Below are positions 63,908-64,000 of a DNA stretch of 64,000 nt, piece by piece. Under the pieces are notes generated by a model. That model saw only the letters and a program-made list of their open reading frames with translations. It had not been told where the DNA came from and ran no database searches. The stretch is taken from assembly GCA_965204215.1 (NCBI GenBank), contig CBDBDZ010000014.1:372001-436000 (forward strand), given 5' to 3'. Both the position numbers and the translations under genes were made by a program. How positions within the stretch are numbered: the first letter of the stretch is position 1; the number at the start of each line of letters is the position of its first letter. This DNA is from CBDBDZ01 sp965204215. Lineage in GTDB: Bacteria > Pseudomonadota > Gammaproteobacteria > Pseudomonadales > GM7GCV1.

Positions 63908-64000
63908 CTAATAACAAAACCCACCTAACCACCATTTAGGTTCGCAGTCGTAAATTAGTCGACCTCTTTCGCCGTGCCATTGGTCGAGCATTCTCAGTGA
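63908..64000 (-). CDS. C-terminal end of an unidentified gene running off the right edge
   Basis: On the minus strand 30 sense codons lead to a TAG at 63910-63908, reading LDQWHGERGRLIYDCEPKWW and ending LGGFCY. The composition (Trp, Tyr, Cys, Gly) looks coding, but I cannot name the protein. The stop lies in the ttcta duplication of the MITE-like element, so it predates the insertion and was not created by it. Confidence 0.45.
   Translation of the reverse strand, partial: SLRMLDQWHGERGRLIYDCEPKWWLGGFCY

Noticed and set aside
1..64000. tRNA or rRNA genes
   Set aside because: None was recognised on either strand by eye; a covariance search would be decisive.

Overview
The window looks like a gammaproteobacterial chromosome, AT-rich and probably marine or host-associated. 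The core gene content supports this: ftsB next to ispD/ispF, fur, sohB, hemW, rluC, uup, miaE and a DnaT/lambda-P-like primosome pair. I cannot name a genus. The window has an accessory left half (about 1-38,000) and an orderly housekeeping and metabolic right half (about 38,000-63,600).

Accessory half. Positions 3-16436 hold the 3' part of a giant FhaB/CdiA-type two-partner-secretion exoprotein; its start lies outside the window. A polytopic membrane protein overlaps its 3' end and is a candidate immunity or partner protein. Behind it lies a 90-bp exact copy of an internal piece of the exoprotein gene, followed directly by an IS630 element. Two IS66 elements, each with perfect 8-bp target duplications, have split that IS630 transposase. 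Next come a short decayed DNA polymerase I fragment and a complete Wadjet (JetABCD) plasmid-defence operon. After an IS1380 element there is a truncated, frameshifted acyltransferase, an S9-peptidase lipoprotein and two small envelope proteins. A scrap of an N6-adenine methylase gene and an IS1634-family element close the island. The pattern is an island of competition and defence genes that has been reworked repeatedly by insertion sequences.

Core half. Cytochrome c, dnaT and a P-like helicase-loader gene lie together on the minus strand. ilvD, rluC, a HAD phosphatase and the ABC-F gene uup run on the plus strand. A minus-strand block follows: sohB, fur, a fused ispDF, ftsB, a dimeric all-alpha dUTPase and hemW. 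A plus-strand set encodes a dimethylglycine-dehydrogenase-like flavoprotein, an MttB-superfamily methyltransferase without an in-frame UAG, and miaE. The first two suggest one-carbon use of methylated amines.

The last part has an Rpn/PD-(D/E)XK nuclease, a TetR-MFS-SDR operon divergent from a beta-propeller-like protein and a sulfotransferase, a histidine phosphatase and an acyl-CoA dehydrogenase. A small non-coding element with inverted ends (63587-63905) sits at the stop codon of a gene that runs off the right edge.

The most interesting items are the exoprotein C-terminus with its overlapping membrane partner and the displaced 90-bp copy (possible CDI-type cassette exchange), the Wadjet operon with palindromes upstream, the nested IS stack, the decayed gene scraps at island joints, and the inverted-repeat element at the right end.
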